Positions 61,086 through 64,000 of a stretch of 64,000 bases of DNA are shown in pieces. Both the position numbers and the translations under genes were made by a program. Source of the DNA: Nitrospirillum sp034427435 (GTDB lineage: Bacteria > Pseudomonadota > Alphaproteobacteria > Azospirillales > Azospirillaceae); contig NZ_JAXQNP010000004.1 of NCBI RefSeq assembly GCF_034427435.1, positions 124,001 through 188,000 of the forward strand. The letters are read 5' to 3'. Position 1 is the first letter of the stretch; the number at the start of each line of letters is the position of its first letter. Below the pieces are notes generated by a model, which did no database searches, was not told the DNA's origin, and was given only the letters and a program-made list of their open reading frames with translations.

Positions 61086-62224
61086 AATACGTGGACGAAT
61101 TCCGCGACCGCGACCTGGCGCGCACCCTGGCCGCCGCCATCGCCGTGGCGGCTGACCCGGCGCGCGATTACAACTTCATGGAATTTTGCGGCGGGCACAC
61201 CCACGCCATCTTCCGCTATGGCGTGCAGGACTTGGTGCCGGCCAATGTGCGCTTCGTCCACGGCCCCGGCTGCCCCGTCTGCATCCTGCCGGCCCGCCGC
61301 CTCGACGACGCCATCGAGTTGGCGGAGCGGCACGGTGTCATCCTGTGCAGCTACGGCGACATGCTGCGCGTGCCGGGCAGCGGTCGGCGCTCGCTGCTGA
61401 AAGCCAAGGCCGACGGTGCCGACGTCCGCATGGTCTATTCGACGCTGGACGCGCTGGATATCGCCCGGGCCAACCCGGGGCGCGAGGTGGTGTTCCTGGG
61501 GATCGGGTTCGAGACCACGACGCCGCCCAGCGCGGTCGCCATCGCCCAGGCCCAGGCGGAGGGCATCGCCAACTTTTCCGTCTTCTGCAACCATGTGCTG
61601 ACCCCGCCGGCCATCCGCCACATCCTGGAGGCGCCGGAGATCGACCCCAGCCAGGCCGCCCGACTGGATGGCTTCCTCGGCCCGTCGCACGTCAGCGCGG
61701 TCATCGGCTCCCGGCCCTATGAGTTCCTGGCCGCCCGCTATGCCAAGCCGGTGGTCATCGCGGGCTTTGAGCCGCTGGACGTGATGCAGTCGGTCCTGAT
61801 GCTGATCCACCAGGTGAACCAGGGCCGCGTGGCGGTGGAGAACCAATACACCCGGGTGGTGACGCGGGACGGCAATGCCAAGGCGCAGGGGCTGGTGGAC
61901 CGTATCTTTGAGCTGCGTCCCAGTTTCGAATGGCGCGGCCTGGGGAGCGTGCCGGACAGCGCGTTGGCCATTCGGGCGGAGTATGCCGCCTTCGACGCCG
62001 AGAAGCGCTTCACCCTTAGCGAAAAGCAGAGCCGTGAAACCAAGTCCTGTGAATGCCCCGCCATCCTGCGCGGTGTGAAAAAGCCGAAGGACTGCAAGCT
62101 GTTCGGCAAGGCCTGCACGCCGGAAACGCCCATGGGCGCCTGCATGGTCTCCTCCGAAGGGGCGTGCGCCGCCTACTGGACCTACCGGCGGATGGAAACC
62201 CTGGCGGAGATGGCGGCCGAATGA
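61082..62224 (+). CDS. hypD: HypD, Fe(CN)2CO assembly protein
   Basis: 380 aa. FCGGHTHAIFRYGVQDLV, HGPGCPVCILPARR, GFETTTPPSA, and a C-terminal [4Fe-4S] region (CECPAILRG, DCKLFGKACTP, MVSSEGACAAYW). Full length. Confidence 0.96.
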   Translation: MKYVDEFRDRDLARTLAAAIAVAADPARDYNFMEFCGGHTHAIFRYGVQDLVPANVRFVHGPGCPVCILPARRLDDAIELAERHGVILCSYGDMLRVPGSGRRSLLKAKADGADVRMVYSTLDALDIARANPGREVVFLGIGFETTTPPSAVAIAQAQAEGIANFSVFCNHVLTPPAIRHILEAPEIDPSQAARLDGFLGPSHVSAVIGSRPYEFLAARYAKPVVIAGFEPLDVMQSVLMLIHQVNQGRVAVENQYTRVVTRDGNAKAQGLVDRIFELRPSFEWRGLGSVPDSALAIRAEYAAFDAEKRFTLSEKQSRETKSCECPAILRGVKKPKDCKLFGKACTPETPMGACMVSSEGACAAYWTYRRMETLAEMAAE

Positions 62225-63270
62225 CCAACCCGCCCCCCGATCTTTCCGGTGCCCCTGATCTTTCCGGTGCGGTGGACATGAGCCATGGCGGTGGCGGCCG
62301 GGCCATGGCGCGCCTGATCCGCGATATCTTCCTGCGGCACCTGGCCAACCCCCTGCTGGATCAGGGGCATGACGCCACCTGCCTGGACCTGGGCTCCGGC
62401 CGTATCGCCATGACGACCGACGCCCACGTCATCTCGCCCCTGTTCTTCCCCGGCGGCGACATCGGATCGCTGGCCGTGCACGGCACGCTGAACGATCTGG
62501 CCATGGCCGGCGCCCGCCCGGTGGCGCTGACCGCCGCCTTCATCATCGAGGAAGGCTTCCCCCTGGCGGACCTGGACCGCATCGCCGCCAGCATGGGGCG
62601 GGCGTCCCGCGATGCCGGCGTGCCCGTGGCGACCGGCGACACCAAGGTGGTGGAGCGCGGCAAGGGCGACGGCGTCTTCATCACCACCAGCGGCGTCGGC
62701 GTGGTGCCGCCGGCCTTGGACATCAGCCCGCGCCGCTTGCGCCCGGGGCAGGCCATCCTGCTGTCGGGCCCCATCGGCGACCATGGCATCGCCATCCTGT
62801 CCAAGCGCCAAGGCCTGGAATTCGGCACCGAAATCCGGTCCGACAGCGCCGCCCTGCACCGCATGGTGGCCGATATGGTCGCGGCCGTCCCGGCGGGTAT
62901 CGCGGTCTTGCGCGACCCCACCCGGGGCGGCCTGTCCGCCACGCTGAACGAGCTGACCAACGCCGCCGGCGTGGGCATGCTGCTGGACGAGCGGGCCATT
63001 CCGGTCCGGCCCGAGGTGGCGGCGGCCTGCGAACTGCTGGGCCTCGATCCCCTCAACGTCGCCAACGAGGGCAAGCTGGTCTGCGTCTGCGAGCCGGAGG
63101 ATGCGGAGACCGTGCTGGCCGTGATGCGCGGCCATGCGGAAGGCCGTGACGCGGCGCGGATCGGTCATGTTACCGTGGACCGGCCCAGTTTCGTCCGCAT
63201 GACGACCGCCATCGGCGGCCAGCGCGTGGTCGATTGGCTGTCGGGCGAACAGCTGCCGCGCATCTGCTAG
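62221..63270 (+). CDS. hypE: HypE, carbamoyl dehydratase making the cyanide ligands
   Basis: 349 aa. Ends PRIC with the C-terminal Cys that is carbamoylated by HypF (hypF is not in this window). TTDAHVISPLFFPGGDIGSL, GTLNDLAMAGARP and DPTRGGLSATLNEL are core motifs. A short duplicated N-terminal DLSGAPDLSGAVD precedes the core. Confidence 0.95.
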   Translation: MTNPPPDLSGAPDLSGAVDMSHGGGGRAMARLIRDIFLRHLANPLLDQGHDATCLDLGSGRIAMTTDAHVISPLFFPGGDIGSLAVHGTLNDLAMAGARPVALTAAFIIEEGFPLADLDRIAASMGRASRDAGVPVATGDTKVVERGKGDGVFITTSGVGVVPPALDISPRRLRPGQAILLSGPIGDHGIAILSKRQGLEFGTEIRSDSAALHRMVADMVAAVPAGIAVLRDPTRGGLSATLNELTNAAGVGMLLDERAIPVRPEVAAACELLGLDPLNVANEGKLVCVCEPEDAETVLAVMRGHAEGRDAARIGHVTVDRPSFVRMTTAIGGQRVVDWLSGEQLPRIC

Positions 63271-63282
63271 CGGAGAGGAGCG

Positions 63283-64000
63283 ATGGCCGAGTCTTCCACC
63301 GATCTGCCCACCATACTGATCGTCGATGACGAGCTGCGCTCCCTGGAATCGCTGCGGCGCATCCTGGAGGAGGATTTCGAGGTGCTGACCGCCGCCAGCA
63401 CCGTCGAGGCCGAGCGGCGCCTGGCCGACAATCTGGTGCAGGTGGTGCTGTGCGACCAGCGGATGCCGGAACGCACCGGCGTGGAGTTCCTGACGGAGGT
63501 GAAGGAACGCTGGCCGGATGTGGTCCGCATGATCATTTCCGGCTACACCGACGCCCACGACATCATCGACGGCATCAACCAGGCGGGCATATTCCAGTAC
63601 ATCACCAAGCCCTGGCACCCCGAGAACCTGCTGCTGACGCTGAAGGGGGCCTGCCGCCTCTACACGCTGCAGCGGCAGAACGAGTTGCTGGCGGTGGAAA
63701 TGAAAATGCTGCCGGCCGCCGCCTCCCGCGTGGTTGGGGAGCGGAAGGAGAAGCTGCGCCGCGCCTACAGTTTCGACGACGGCATCGTCCGCGCCAAGGG
63801 TAGCCCCATGGATGTGGTGTGCGGCAGCCTGGCCCAGGTGGCGCCCTTCGACGTGCCGGTGCTGCTGTTCGGTTCCTCCGGCACGGGCAAGGAGTTGGCG
63901 GCGCGCGCCCTGCATTATGGCTCCCTGCGCTGGAACCAGCCCTTCGTGGTGGAGAACTGCGGCGCCTTGCCCGACGAACTGCTGGAAAGCGAGCTGTTCG
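63283..64000 (+). CDS. hupR: HupR, NtrC-family response regulator of hydrogenase genes (3' end cut by window edge)
   Basis: First 239 residues. Receiver domain with ILIVDDE, phospho-Asp in VVLCDQRMP, and YITKPWHPENL; then the start of the AAA+ domain with GSSGTGKELAARAL. In Rhodobacter, HupR activates hup genes in its unphosphorylated form. Here the two hup promoters lack NifA sites, so HupR is the likely activator. GGAGAGGAG precedes ATG 63283. Confidence 0.93.
   Translation, partial: MAESSTDLPTILIVDDELRSLESLRRILEEDFEVLTAASTVEAERRLADNLVQVVLCDQRMPERTGVEFLTEVKERWPDVVRMIISGYTDAHDIIDGINQAGIFQYITKPWHPENLLLTLKGACRLYTLQRQNELLAVEMKMLPAAASRVVGERKEKLRRAYSFDDGIVRAKGSPMDVVCGSLAQVAPFDVPVLLFGSSGTGKELAARALHYGSLRWNQPFVVENCGALPDELLESELF

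Noticed and set aside
62182..63915. 577-codon minus-strand open frame over hypE/hupR
   Set aside because: Antisense to hypE and hupR, whose motifs are intact.

Overview
This is a GC-rich window with strong GAGG-type ribosome sites and tightly overlapping operons. It looks like an alphaproteobacterial diazotroph of the Azospirillum/Nitrospirillum type. The evidence is the oxygen-sensitive (Cys-bearing) NifA, fixABCX inside the nif region, NifA-type enhancers (TGT-N10-ACA) in front of -24/-12 promoters, and a HupSLC uptake hydrogenase cluster that ends in HupR. Species assignment is an inference; no rRNA or tRNA gene was seen.

Layout. (1) 1-9933, minus strand: a secondary-metabolite/export operon. 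It holds a one-module NRPS (C-A-T-TE, predicted glycine-activating), a family-1 glycosyltransferase with a frameshift, an RND periplasmic adaptor and an RND permease cut by the window edge. (2) 9934-10491: AT-rich non-coding DNA. (3) 10492-12213, minus strand: a YqeB-like molybdenum hydroxylase accessory protein (frameshifted), a NifO/ArsC-like protein and a receiver domain that has lost its Asp, all divergent from nifH. (4) 12370-22493: enhancers and promoter, then nifHDK, nifEN, nifX, a NifX-associated protein, a small metalloprotein-like gene, fdxB, nifQ and a Rieske protein. (5) 22527-24008, minus strand: two unrecognised proteins, the second apparently sharing a NifA enhancer with the operon facing it. 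(6) 24169-28412: iscA, nfu, nifS, nifV, cysE, nifW. (7) 28441-35367: fixABCX, modD, nifA, a molbindin. (8) 35393-44270: a DUF2478 protein (minus strand), then nifT, a SIR2-like protein, nifB, fdxN, an A-type carrier, TPR and LRV proteins, two nifZ genes, DUF3024, a DegT-family protein without the PLP lysine, a [2Fe-2S] ferredoxin and a small unknown. A truncated haemoglobin follows on the minus strand. (9) 44860-50755: sufBCDSUT behind a NifA enhancer and a -24/-12 promoter whose core matches that of nifH. (10) 50857-64000: hupSLE, hupC, a terminator, then hupDFGHIJK-hypABCDE and the start of hupR.

How it works together. nifHDK encode nitrogenase. NifB, E, N, X, Q, V and the molybdenum proteins (ModD, molbindin, DUF2478) supply FeMo-cofactor. 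FixABCX and the ferredoxins supply electrons. NifS, IscA, Nfu and a nitrogen-fixation-controlled SUF system supply Fe-S clusters; no NifU scaffold domain is present. The uptake hydrogenase recycles the H2 that nitrogenase makes. NifA enhancers were found before nifH, iscA, fixA, nifB and sufB, with a degenerate one before nifT. The two hup promoters lack such enhancers and probably answer to HupR.

Four otherwise well-conserved genes (glycosyltransferase, yqeB-like, fixA, hupG) each appear to lack one base in a G or C run. This points to homopolymer under-calling in the source sequence rather than real gene loss.
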